A model generated the notes under the pieces. It was given only the letters and a program-made list of their open reading frames with translations, was not told the origin of the DNA and did no database searches. Below are positions 16,066 to 22,572 of a stretch of DNA of 31,606 nucleotides, in pieces. The number at the start of each line of letters is the position of its first letter. Within the stretch, counting starts at the first letter, position 1. The position numbers were made by a program, and so were the translations under genes. The stretch comes from an uncultured Bacteroidales bacterium (lineage in GTDB: Bacteria > Bacteroidota > Bacteroidia > Bacteroidales > Bacteroidaceae): the NCBI GenBank assembly GCA_937914945.1, contig CALGJF010000055.1:1-31606 (forward strand). Direction: 5' to 3'.

Positions 16066-17400
16066 ATGGGAAATTATAGCTTTAAGAGTATGCTCAAGAA
16101 ATATGTATCGTCGAGTGCGGTGCTTGTGGTTTTTTCTTTGCTTGCTCTTGTTTGTGCCAACTCGCCGTTGAAGGGGTGGTATTTCGATATTTGGAACACG
16201 CCTGTATCTGTGTCGCTTGGTGATTTTAATCTGTTCAGCCATAATGGGCATGCCATGCCGCTCATTGCCGTGATAAATGATTTTCTAATGGCACTCTTCT
16301 TTCTTACCGTAGGCTTGGAAATAAAGAGGGAGATTCTTGTGGGTGAGCTCTCGTCGCGCCAAAAGGCTATGCTGCCTATTATAGGCGCTTGTGGCGGCAT
16401 GCTTGTGCCCGTGTTGCTGTTTTGGCTTGTGTGCCCCGACGATGCCGATATGTTGCGCGGCATGGCTATTCCCATGGCCACCGATATTGCCTTCTCGCTT
16501 GGCGTGCTATCGCTTTTCAGCGCCAGAGTGCCTGTGGGCTTGAAGGTGTTTCTTGCTGCCCTTGCCGTGGCCGACGACCTTGGCGGTATAATAGTGATAG
16601 CGCTTTTCTATTCATCGCAAATAGATTATACTTATCTGCTGATGGCTCTCTTCTGTGTGGCGTTGCTTATATTGGGTAATATGCGCAGAGTGGGAAAGAA
16701 GTCCTTTTATCTTGCTGCGGGAATGTTGCTGTGGTATGCAATGCTTAATTCGGGTATTCATGCAACCATTGCGGGGGTTATTGTGGCGTTTTGCGTGCCT
16801 GCATCGCTGCGCAAGGGGTCGGCTCACTACATAGAGCGCATACGTAACAATATTAGCCTCCTCCCTATACACGAGGTTACGGGCAAGCATAATACGGTGG
16901 TGCTCACGCATGACGAGATACATCTGTTGAAAAGCATAGAGTCGGCTGCCGATAAATTAATCAGTCCCTTGCAGGATTTGGAGGACGGAATGAATAGTTT
17001 TATCGGCTATGTGGTGATTCCTCTCTTTGCTTTTGCCAATGTGGGTATTGACCTTGCCGGAATGACAGCCGCTGCTCTGTTCACAGGCGTTGGGCTGCCG
17101 GTGATGATTGGCCTTGTGGTTGGTAAGTTTGTGGGGGTGTTCTCCTTCTCGTGGGTGGCTATAAAATGCAGGCTGGTTACACTGCCGCAGGGTAGCGACT
17201 GGCGTTCGTTTGCATCGGTGTGCATGCTTTGCGGCATCGGGCTCACTGTGTCTATTTTTATTGCCGATCTCTCGTATGCTTCGCTCGAAGGTGGTGCGTC
17301 TGTTCTTGGGCAGGCCAAGCTGGGTATCTTGTGCGGCTCTTTCGTGTCGGCGCTGTTGGGTGTTATATTGCTGAATAAGTTCCTGCCAAAAAAAATATAA
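16066..17400 (+). CDS. nhaA: Na+/H+ antiporter NhaA
   Basis: A 444-aa inner-membrane protein with about 11-12 hydrophobic segments, which exports Na+ (and Li+) in exchange for protons. Key residues are present: ATDIAF (Asp140, matching E. coli Asp133) and AVADDLGGI (Asp170/Asp171, matching Asp163/164, the ion-binding pair), with FFLTVGLEIKREI near 78-90. About 250-310 is a longer hydrophilic loop than in E. coli (388 aa), typical for Bacteroidota homologues. It stands alone, with a convergent terminator downstream. Confidence 0.95.
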   Translation: MGNYSFKSMLKKYVSSSAVLVVFSLLALVCANSPLKGWYFDIWNTPVSVSLGDFNLFSHNGHAMPLIAVINDFLMALFFLTVGLEIKREILVGELSSRQKAMLPIIGACGGMLVPVLLFWLVCPDDADMLRGMAIPMATDIAFSLGVLSLFSARVPVGLKVFLAALAVADDLGGIIVIALFYSSQIDYTYLLMALFCVALLILGNMRRVGKKSFYLAAGMLLWYAMLNSGIHATIAGVIVAFCVPASLRKGSAHYIERIRNNISLLPIHEVTGKHNTVVLTHDEIHLLKSIESAADKLISPLQDLEDGMNSFIGYVVIPLFAFANVGIDLAGMTAAALFTGVGLPVMIGLVVGKFVGVFSFSWVAIKCRLVTLPQGSDWRSFASVCMLCGIGLTVSIFIADLSYASLEGGASVLGQAKLGILCGSFVSALLGVILLNKFLPKKI

Positions 17401-17434
17401 TGGGATTAAACAGCCCGCCTGTCGGCAGATGTTT

Positions 17435-17470
17435 CTATGGGGTGCTGCATGAGTGTGCAGCACCCCATAG
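17435..17470. terminator. Terminator shared by nhaA and the GIY-YIG gene
   Basis: A perfect 15-bp stem (17435-17449 with 17456-17470) with a 6-nt loop, between two convergent genes. T-tracts are short, so efficiency is uncertain. Confidence 0.75.
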
Positions 17471-17485
17471 CTTGTGCTGTTGCAG

Positions 17486-17785
17486 TCAATTTTCTCTGGT
17501 CTCTTTTGAGGTTTCGTAGCAATAGACAATTTCAGAATTGTTGTTGCCGCCACCTACACCGCCCTGCATGCCGGCCTCTATAAAATGTTTTTCCACCTTG
17601 CGGGCTGTTTCGGCATCATCGGCAGGCAGATATATCCACCAATAATCCCTTCGCGGCACTCTGTGAAAACCGAAAAGTCGCCTATCCACATCATTGGTTA
17701 TCCCTATGTAAAGTTTCTTGGCCGTTGTCTTGCCATACTCGCGCATGTAGTTCTCTATTTTCTGCTTTATTTCGTCAAATTTCAT
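17486..17785 (-). CDS. Small GIY-YIG-like nuclease-domain protein
   Basis: A 99-aa protein with KKLYIGITNDVDRRLFGFHR near residues 23-42. It resembles the end of a GIY-YIG core (YIG followed by an Arg-containing helix), with a possible metal-ligand Glu in VEKHFIEAG (about 65-73) and a Gly-rich stretch after it. The N-terminal GIY strand is not obvious, so the assignment is tentative. If correct, it would be a small DNA-cleaving or degenerate nuclease fold. It is a single gene on the minus strand, with TATTTTTG at 17809-17816 as a possible -7 element. It lies about 120 bp outside the integration junction, so I place it in the host flank. Confidence 0.55.
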   Translation of the reverse strand: MKFDEIKQKIENYMREYGKTTAKKLYIGITNDVDRRLFGFHRVPRRDYWWIYLPADDAETARKVEKHFIEAGMQGGVGGGNNNSEIVYCYETSKETREN

Positions 17786-17907
17786 AGTAATATGTTTTGT
17801 GTTTGTCGCAAAAATAGATTACGATGGTGCGAGCGAGGTTGCGAATTTGATAATTTGTGCGGTGTGGATGTGTTAAATGCTTCGCAGGCAAATGAATGCT
17901 TGTTATA

Positions 17908-17946
17908 CACAAACGATGGATAGCCTGCGGCTATCCATCGTTTGTG
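17908..17946. terminator. Stranded ancestral terminator of tRNA-Arg
   Basis: A perfect 17-bp stem (17908-17924 with 17930-17946) with a 5-nt loop, whose last six bases are the first bases of the 17-bp attachment repeat. If the repeats are collapsed, this hairpin falls directly behind the tRNA-Arg 3' end on the minus strand. It is therefore probably the tRNA's original terminator, separated from it by the insertion. Confidence 0.65.
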
Positions 17947-17957
17947 ATTCCGGAGCG
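17941..17957. repeat. Distal attachment site (copy of tRNA-Arg 3' end)
   Basis: TTTGTGATTCCGGAGCG, identical to 19806-19822. It contains the last 13 nt of the tRNA and 4 nt beyond, in the same orientation. This is the tRNA fragment left by site-specific integration. Confidence 0.8.
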
Positions 17958-18062
17958 TTTATCCGTATCATAAGGCGCAAGTTCGCTATATCTTATTGTC
18001 TATCAATGATTTTTTTTGCTGATAGTCCTGCTATTTCAAATATCAATTATCATCATTTTTAC

Positions 18063-18092
18063 TTGGTTTGCACCTTTGTTAGTTGGTTTGCA
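18063..18092. repeat. Arm-type repeats, left pair
   Basis: TTGGTTTGCA at 18063-18072 and 18083-18092, spaced 20 bp start to start, about 105 bp inside the distal attachment site. They are identical to the three copies at the other end. Confidence 0.65.
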
Positions 18093-18148
18093 AGTTTGTT
18101 AGACAAAGATAGCAAAAGTGTGAATATTTTTCAAAGGTTTTTCCTGTA

Positions 18149-18373
18149 ATGAGCAACACCGAAGTCGCACAACTTATGAACGTGAGTGTAACAATAGTAA
18201 AGAACTATGCAGATATAATGGAGCTGAAGAAAGACCCGGCATATCTTTCAAGTGTACCATTTCCCGTAGTGAAGATTGAGAGTACCACTGGCGCACCGGA
18301 CGGCGATACTGCAACAGACAAGGTTACAGTTACCTTTTCTGCTCCTAAAGCACTCGTTCCGTGTTTCGTATAA
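18149..18373 (+). CDS. 74-aa orphan protein in the integrated remnant
   Basis: It begins MSNTEVAQLMNVSVTIVKNY and ends ALVPCFV. The N-terminal third could be helical; the rest is polar, with a DGDTATDKVTVTF segment. I recognise no family. It is probably element cargo, possibly the N-terminal piece of a larger gene, since it lies between the left arm repeats and the toxin-antitoxin promoter. No good ribosome-binding site is visible. Whether it is expressed is doubtful. Confidence 0.35.
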   Translation: MSNTEVAQLMNVSVTIVKNYADIMELKKDPAYLSSVPFPVVKIESTTGAPDGDTATDKVTVTFSAPKALVPCFV

Positions 18374-18404
18374 TAAGAAAATCATAAACTTTTGCTTGTT
18401 TTTC

Positions 18405-18452
18405 TTGTTTATGTGATACAAGTGTTATACATTTGCATACACAAATATAACA
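18405..18452 (+). promoter_or_regulatory. Promoter and operator of the antitoxin-toxin pair
   Basis: An exact -7 element, TACATTTG (18428-18435), has a TTG about 20 bp upstream. TGTTATA (18423-18429) and TATAACA (18446-18452) form an inverted repeat that overlaps the -7 element and the initiation region. That is the position expected for autorepression by the antitoxin, although binding is inferred. Confidence 0.6.
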
Positions 18453-18461
18453 ATAAGGATT

Positions 18462-18707
18462 ATGGACGCAGTAATTGATAGAAAACAGACAGCATTTCGT
18501 TTAAGTTGTGATTTACTTGACAAGTTGAAAGAAGCAGCTACAAGGGAAAATCGCAGTTTGAACAATTATGTAGAAAGTGTACTTATGGATGTCGTTTACA
18601 ACAATCCCAATAAACTCACCATTAAAGCAATGAGAGAGGCAAGGGAAAACCGTGAACTGGAAACTCTCAACTCTGAAAACCTCGAAACTTTGATTAGTTC
18701 TTTGTAG
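18462..18707 (+). CDS. Ribbon-helix-helix antitoxin (DinJ/RelB-like)
   Basis: An 81-aa protein. Residues 9-46 show a beta strand and two helices (KQTAFRLSCDLLDKLKEAAT, then RSLNNYVESVLMDVV) typical of ribbon-helix-helix DNA-binding antitoxins. The C-terminal 35 residues are charged and probably wrap the toxin. It lies 1 bp upstream of the toxin frame and behind a promoter with an inverted repeat, consistent with autoregulation. The gene looks intact although its toxin is interrupted, so it could persist as a solitary regulator or antidote. Confidence 0.8.
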   Translation: MDAVIDRKQTAFRLSCDLLDKLKEAATRENRSLNNYVESVLMDVVYNNPNKLTIKAMREARENRELETLNSENLETLISSL

Positions 18708-18708
18708 A

Positions 18709-19076
18709 ATGTTTATACTCAAAATTACAAGTCAATTCAAAAAAGACTTGAAACGAATACAAAACCGACCCGACAAAATCAAACACCTTAAAGAGGTTCT
18801 TCAACTGTTGGAGAAGGACGGCTCATTGCCGGAAAAATACAAGCCACATAGACTGATTGGCGATTATGCGGGGTTTATGGAATGAGTTCTACTTATCGGC
18901 GAGTTTTTATAGCATTAGTCGCACGTAGCACGGTGTAGTCGTGCCGTGCGGGATGCGAGAAATAAAAAACGAGCCAATGCCATATTGAAAATGATTTATT
19001 ACTGATATGGCTCGACCCTGAAGAGAACATCATTAAATTGGTTCGTTTGGGAAGCCATTCTGAGCTATTCAAATAA
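18709..19076 (+). pseudogene. YafQ/RelE-type mRNA interferase toxin, split by an insert
   Basis: The first part (18709-18885) encodes 58 residues ending DYAGFME and a stop. The missing C-terminus resumes after the insert at 18976: CHIENDLLLIWLDPEENI, then a segment ending LVRLGSHSELFK and TAA at 19074. Joined at the AATG repeat, the gene would encode 90 aa with His47, His60, Asp64, His85 and Phe89 in the positions of the E. coli YafQ active-site residues. The truncated product lacks His60, Asp64 and His85 and should be inactive. The family cleaves mRNA on the ribosome. Confidence 0.88.
18885..18975. mobile_element. 91-bp hairpin insert inside the toxin gene
   Basis: Flanked by AATG (18881-18884 and 18976-18979). 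Removing the insert and one AATG restores the toxin frame exactly. The insert folds into a long imperfect hairpin: CGCACG..GCACG pairs with CGTGCCGTGCG at the apex, and a GGC...TTTTTAT arm pairs with ATAAAAAACGAGCC at the base. It has no coding capacity. Its right end, with AATG, matches AAAACGAGCCAATG near 462-475. It is a REP/MITE-like unit; the class is unknown to me. Confidence 0.7.
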
Positions 19077-19106
19077 CAGCCGTTTACAACACAGCAAACG
19101 GCTGTT
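19075..19106 (+). terminator. Terminator after the toxin gene
   Basis: A perfect 11-bp stem (19075-19085 with 19096-19106) with a 10-nt loop, followed by TTTT and a pyrimidine-rich tract. It overlaps the toxin stop codon. Confidence 0.8.
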
Positions 19107-19201
19107 TTCGTCTTTTATATCCCTTTATTATATATATACTTTCGTGGCATAAACAATTACGCTTATGCCACACACTAATTACCATTTACACCTTAAAGGA
19201 G

Positions 19202-19387
19202 TTGTTGGAGGCCCTGCAAAAGCCTTACCACGATTTACTCTTCCTGCCACACCGCATAATAATAAAGTTCAACAAGTGGCAAGGCGCAGTTCCTGAATGC
19301 CCATTCATTATGCTAACCACGCTTGACGAGAACAAAGACGCAAAAGAGGTAAACATAAAACAGAACAACAATGAAGCTGATAACTAA
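19202..19387 (+). pseudogene. C-terminal fragment of an element gene
   Basis: The frame is open from upstream of 19202 without a convincing start and ends NNNEADN at 19387. The readable part contains KPYHDLLFLPHRIIIKFNKW and ECPFIMLTTLDENKDAK. Its end overlaps the next frame's ATG at 19371, an arrangement typical of compact phage operons. I do not recognise a family; it is probably the tail of a gene whose front was deleted. Confidence 0.35.
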
Positions 19388-19583
19388 TGAAACGGAATTA
19401 AGGCGGTACATTCCTAATGCCTTTACCACAGTGAAAGGCGAGACACCGCTGTTGCAGAAATTGACACCCTACATCGAGAGTGCCGAGCAGTGGTTGAAGC
19501 AATACTTTACAGGCGGTGTAATGTTCGAGGCGGTGCAGTCATTGGCTACACACATCGTAGTCAATGAGGCTGAATTTTCGTGA
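19371..19583 (+). pseudogene. Truncated phage-related protein (DUF6712-like N-terminus)
   Basis: 70 residues beginning MKLITNETELRRYIPNAFTT and containing ETPLLQKLTPYIESAEQWLK. This resembles the N-terminus of DUF6712-type proteins found in Bacteroides prophages, which are several times longer. The frame stops shortly after VVNEAEF, just before the right arm repeats, so the rest was probably deleted. Family recall is moderate. Confidence 0.45.
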
Positions 19584-19595
19584 AAGTTGGCAAAC

Positions 19596-19637
19596 TTGGT
19601 TTGCATTTTAGGCAGGTTGGTTTGCACTTGGTTTGCA
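19596..19637. repeat. Arm-type repeats, right triplet
   Basis: TTGGTTTGCA at 19596-19605, 19617-19626 and 19628-19637, with start-to-start spacing of 21 and 11 bp (about two and one helical turns). They lie 169-210 bp inside the tRNA-proximal attachment site. A pyrimidine tract with GTCTTT repeats follows to about 19680. Confidence 0.65.
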
Positions 19638-19766
19638 TTTTTTGTCTTTTTCAGTCTTTTTTTGTCTTTCTCTGTCTGCTCAATAGTTAAACAAAAAATA
19701 AATTTAAGTTACGACTATCTAACAAATAAACTATTGATATTCCTTTAATTACCTCGTTTTAAGCAT

Positions 19767-19803
19767 ATAAAAAAAGGAAAGTAAGATAAATAACTTACTT
19801 TCC
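19767..19803 (-). terminator. Replacement terminator behind tRNA-Arg
   Basis: On the minus strand, a perfect 10-bp stem (19794-19803 with 19776-19785) and an 8-nt loop are followed by seven T. It starts 7 bp after the tRNA 3' end and lies within the element, so the element supplied a new terminator for the tRNA it occupied. Confidence 0.8.
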
Positions 19804-19809
19804 CCTTTG

Positions 19810-19883
<74 letters not shown>

Positions 19884-19934
19884 TACCTATGTTACAAGGC
19901 TGTTGCCTTGTGCTCTTGTTTCCAAAAGCGAGTG

Positions 19935-19966
19935 CAAAGATAGCGCGTTTCTTTGTTTATGCCAAA
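19935..19966 (-). promoter_or_regulatory. tRNA-Arg promoter, exact consensus
   Basis: Minus strand TTTG (19963-19966), 20 bp, TATCTTTG (19935-19942). A small perfect hairpin (19894-19900 with 19905-19911) lies in the tRNA 5' leader. Confidence 0.75.
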
Positions 19967-19981
19967 TTTATAAAGATTTTT

Positions 19982-20012
19982 TTTGTTTTGTGTTTTATTA
20001 AAGATACTTTTG
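19982..20012 (+). promoter_or_regulatory. Promoter upstream of the cysteine-rich lipoprotein
   Basis: TTTG (19982-19985), 19 bp, TACTTTTG (20005-20012), an exact -7 match. The implied leader to the ATG at 20120 is about 100 nt, with no structure that I recognise. Confidence 0.6.
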
Positions 20013-20119
20013 CGTAAGTAATAAGGGGTGTCGGCTTGGTTTGTCGTGATATGTAATGTGTAGTAGATATGTCAGTTAGTGTTGCTTTGTGTAATTTATA
20101 TATATTAAAATAGCGTGTT

Positions 20120-20731
20120 ATGAAAAGGATTTTTATGCTTTTTGCAGCTTTCATGTTTGTCGTGCTTGCGGGCTGTAACGAGGCTGCGGCTCAGTCTAAA
20201 TGTCGTGTATGTCATGGTGCCGGTAGGGTGAAAACTCGTTTCGCAATATCTACTTATGGCATAAGCAACCGAAAAGTGCAATGCAAGAATTGTGGTAAAT
20301 GGGTGCTCGAAGGTACTGACCATTACGATCCCTGCAAATCGTGTGGCGGTACAGGATATTCCTCGCGCTCTTCGGCGGGTAGCGGTTCATCGGGAAATGC
20401 TGCGGGTAGCGAGTGGATGTCTTATCTCACTCCCGAAGAGACAGTAACGGTGATGGAGATGTTTGAGGCTCTTAAACCTCATACCGAGGCTGTTACCTGT
20501 TCTGTGTGCAATGGTACGGGCAAGTGCAGGCAGTGCGGTGGCGTGCAGGTGTTTGACTTGGATGCTGTGGGCGTGTGTTGGGTGTGCCAGGGTGTCGGGC
20601 ACTGTATCACCTGCAATGGCAGGGGAACAAACGGTGTCAGGTCTGTTGAGCCGCAAAACAAACAGCAGATTTTGAATAATATAAAACTTTATATGCAGCT
20701 TGCCGAGAAGAGACGTAGAGAGGGCTTCTAA
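20120..20731 (+). CDS. Lipoprotein with DnaJ-type zinc-finger repeats
   Basis: A 203-aa protein. Residues 1-19 form a lipoprotein signal with a lipobox-like LAGC (Cys19). The mature part has seven CxxC motifs (Cys28/31, 55/58, 72/75, 127/130, 136/139, 153/156, 162/165), several as CxxCxGxG (CRVCHGAGR, CKSCGGTGY, CSVCNGTGK), as in the zinc-binding domain of DnaJ. A Ser/Gly linker (80-97) separates two cysteine clusters. There is no J domain. Because DnaJ fingers work in the cytoplasm, a membrane-anchored, exported version is unusual. Function is unknown; zinc binding and surface or periplasmic location are inferred. It is a single gene, convergent with the Crp/Fnr gene. Confidence 0.75.
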   Translation: MKRIFMLFAAFMFVVLAGCNEAAAQSKCRVCHGAGRVKTRFAISTYGISNRKVQCKNCGKWVLEGTDHYDPCKSCGGTGYSSRSSAGSGSSGNAAGSEWMSYLTPEETVTVMEMFEALKPHTEAVTCSVCNGTGKCRQCGGVQVFDLDAVGVCWVCQGVGHCITCNGRGTNGVRSVEPQNKQQILNNIKLYMQLAEKRRREGF

Positions 20732-20754
20732 AAGTTATATATCTCTCTTTCTTC

Positions 20755-21420
20755 TCATTTTATAAGTGGTAGCAGTTTGCTGAATTCGGGAATGTATATC
20801 TCCTTGCGGTTGAGCACAATGAGTCCTTGGCCTTGCATGTGGTTTAGTGCTTTCGATACATTAAGGCGCGTCTCGCATAGTATTGTTGCGAGGCGCTCCA
20901 TTTTTATATTTACTCTTTTACAGCCGTGTGTGGTTTCGCTTCGCATGGCAATGAAACTGACAATGCGCCCTTCTATAGTGGTAGGCGTATGCTCCCAAAT
21001 GGCGTTGTTCAGCAACTGCGCTCTGCGGCTGATGAGGTTCATCAGGTTCAAGGTGAATATTTCATGCTTCACGAACTCGCTGAAGAAGTAATTTTTATCT
21101 ATTGTGAGGGTTGTGCATCCCACTTTGGCACTATGGCTGCGGTTGTATGTGGTTTGGTAGCCAAACATGGAGTATGGCTCAATGGCGTATGGTGCCTGAT
21201 GCTCTTCTATAATGGAGTATGTGCCATCGGGCGATTCTGCGTATGATGTTATCTCTCCTTTTGTGAGGAGTGTGAATGTGTTGCATTCGTCGCCTTTATT
21301 GCACAATGTCTCTTTGTCGCTGTAATTGCGATATTCCAATTTAATCTTATCGAGTATAGCGGTGATATCGTCTTTGCTCATACCCTGAAAGTAGGGGAGG
21401 CACAATAGGTTTTCGTACAT
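20755..21420 (-). CDS. Crp/Fnr-family transcriptional regulator
   Basis: A 221-aa protein. About residues 15-125 form a cyclic-nucleotide-binding-type beta-roll (GDECNTFTLLTKGEITSYA), followed by a long dimerisation helix. About 150-215 form a winged helix-turn-helix (MERLATILCETRLNVSKALN, then HMQGQGLIVLNRKEIYIP). The FNR cysteine cluster is absent, and the phosphate-binding Arg-Ser pair of true CRP is not clear, so the signal is unknown. It is transcribed away from miaA; the 21421-21570 gap has several AT-rich inverted repeats but no recognised site. Confidence 0.9.
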   Translation of the reverse strand: MYENLLCLPYFQGMSKDDITAILDKIKLEYRNYSDKETLCNKGDECNTFTLLTKGEITSYAESPDGTYSIIEEHQAPYAIEPYSMFGYQTTYNRSHSAKVGCTTLTIDKNYFFSEFVKHEIFTLNLMNLISRRAQLLNNAIWEHTPTTIEGRIVSFIAMRSETTHGCKRVNIKMERLATILCETRLNVSKALNHMQGQGLIVLNRKEIYIPEFSKLLPLIK

Positions 21421-21570
21421 TATTATAGCTTTTTATCTTATAACTATTTTCTTTTGAAAAAAGTATAACGGCGCGTGTGCTTTTTAAGTTTTTTAACTTA
21501 ATTGTGTTATAGCTTTTAGCGAAGCGTGGGCATGAACAATGTAGTGGGGTAAAATTATGTATGATTTATT

Positions 21571-21600
21571 TTGCTATTGCGCCGAACTTGCTTAACTTCG
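21571..21600 (+). promoter_or_regulatory. Promoter of the miaA-kdsA operon
   Basis: TTG (21571-21573), 19 bp, TAACTTCG (21593-21600). This places initiation near 21607 and rules out coding starts upstream of it. Confidence 0.55.
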
Positions 21601-21636
21601 CAACATATTATAATAGGTGTAGTATGCACTATCCCG

Positions 21637-22572
21637 ATGAACGGAGTGAATTGTAAATATGATATGCTTGCGGTGGTGGGCCCTACGGCCTGCGGCAAAA
21701 CGGCGCTTGCCGTGGAGCTTGCTCTGGCTTTTGGTGGCGAGGTGATAAGTGCCGATAGTCGTCAGGTGTATCGTGGAATGGATATCGGTACCGGGAAGGA
21801 TCTTGCGGAATATACGCGAGGCGATGTTGCCGTTCCTGTTCATCTGGTTGACATTGTCGATGCCGGTGAGAAATATAATCTTTTTGAATTTCAGCGCGAC
21901 TTTCTCAATGCTTACAACGATGTTAAATCGCGCGGTTGCCTGCCTGTGATGTGTGGCGGCAGCGGCATGTATGTGGAATCGGTATTGCGTGGATACAGGC
22001 TTATTCCTGTGCCCGAGAATGGAGAACTGCGCGAACGGCTCGAAGGCAAGAGCCTCGAAGAGCTCACAACTATTTTGGCAGGATATAAAACATTGCATAA
22101 CAACACCGATACCGACACAAAGAAACGTGCAATACGCGCTATTGAGATAGAGGAGTATTACGCCTCCTGTCCCGTGGAGGAGCGTTCGTTTCCTGTTATA
22201 AGAACCTTGACCGTGGGTGTGGATGTAGATAGGGAGGTGCGCCGCCGGAGGATTACGGCTCGTCTGTTGCTAAGGTTGGGCGATGGGCTTGTGGAGGAGG
22301 TAGAGCGCCTGCTCGCATCGGGCATCACAGCCGACCAGCTGATATATTATGGCCTTGAATACAAGTTCGTTACAATGTACGTTACAGGGGCTATCGGTTA
22401 CGACGAAATGGTGCATGGGCTTGAAATTGCCATTCACCAATTTGCCAAGAGGCAGATGACTTGGTTTCGTGGCATGGAGAAGCGTGGAACGAAGATTCAT
22501 TGGATTGATGCTTCGATGCCTCGTGCCGAGCAGGTGGAACTTATAAAGAGCTTGATGTATGACAAAGAATAA
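21637..22572 (+). CDS. miaA: tRNA dimethylallyltransferase
   Basis: A 311-aa enzyme that transfers the dimethylallyl group to N6 of A37 in tRNAs reading UNN codons. The P-loop GPTACGKT (15-22), DSRQVYRGMDIGTGK (about 40-54), GGSGMYVESVL and FAKRQMTWFR are all family signatures. The start at 21637 (MNGVNCKYDM) was chosen because the longer open frame reaches back into the promoter. It overlaps the following lipid-kinase gene by 14 bp, indicating translational coupling. Confidence 0.93.
   Translation: MNGVNCKYDMLAVVGPTACGKTALAVELALAFGGEVISADSRQVYRGMDIGTGKDLAEYTRGDVAVPVHLVDIVDAGEKYNLFEFQRDFLNAYNDVKSRGCLPVMCGGSGMYVESVLRGYRLIPVPENGELRERLEGKSLEELTTILAGYKTLHNNTDTDTKKRAIRAIEIEEYYASCPVEERSFPVIRTLTVGVDVDREVRRRRITARLLLRLGDGLVEEVERLLASGITADQLIYYGLEYKFVTMYVTGAIGYDEMVHGLEIAIHQFAKRQMTWFRGMEKRGTKIHWIDASMPRAEQVELIKSLMYDKE

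Noticed and set aside
18063..19637. TTGGTTTGCA repeats as a CRISPR array
   Set aside because: The unit is only 10 bp, copies are split between two distant places, spacers are not of constant length, and no cas gene is present.
20732..20754. A terminator between the lipoprotein and Crp/Fnr genes
   Set aside because: Only weak CTCTC/GAGAG pairing is visible across the short gap, not enough to call.
21571..21636. A longer N-terminus for MiaA
   Set aside because: The extra 22 codons overlap the -33 and -7 promoter boxes; the ATG at 21637 directly precedes the conserved P-loop region.
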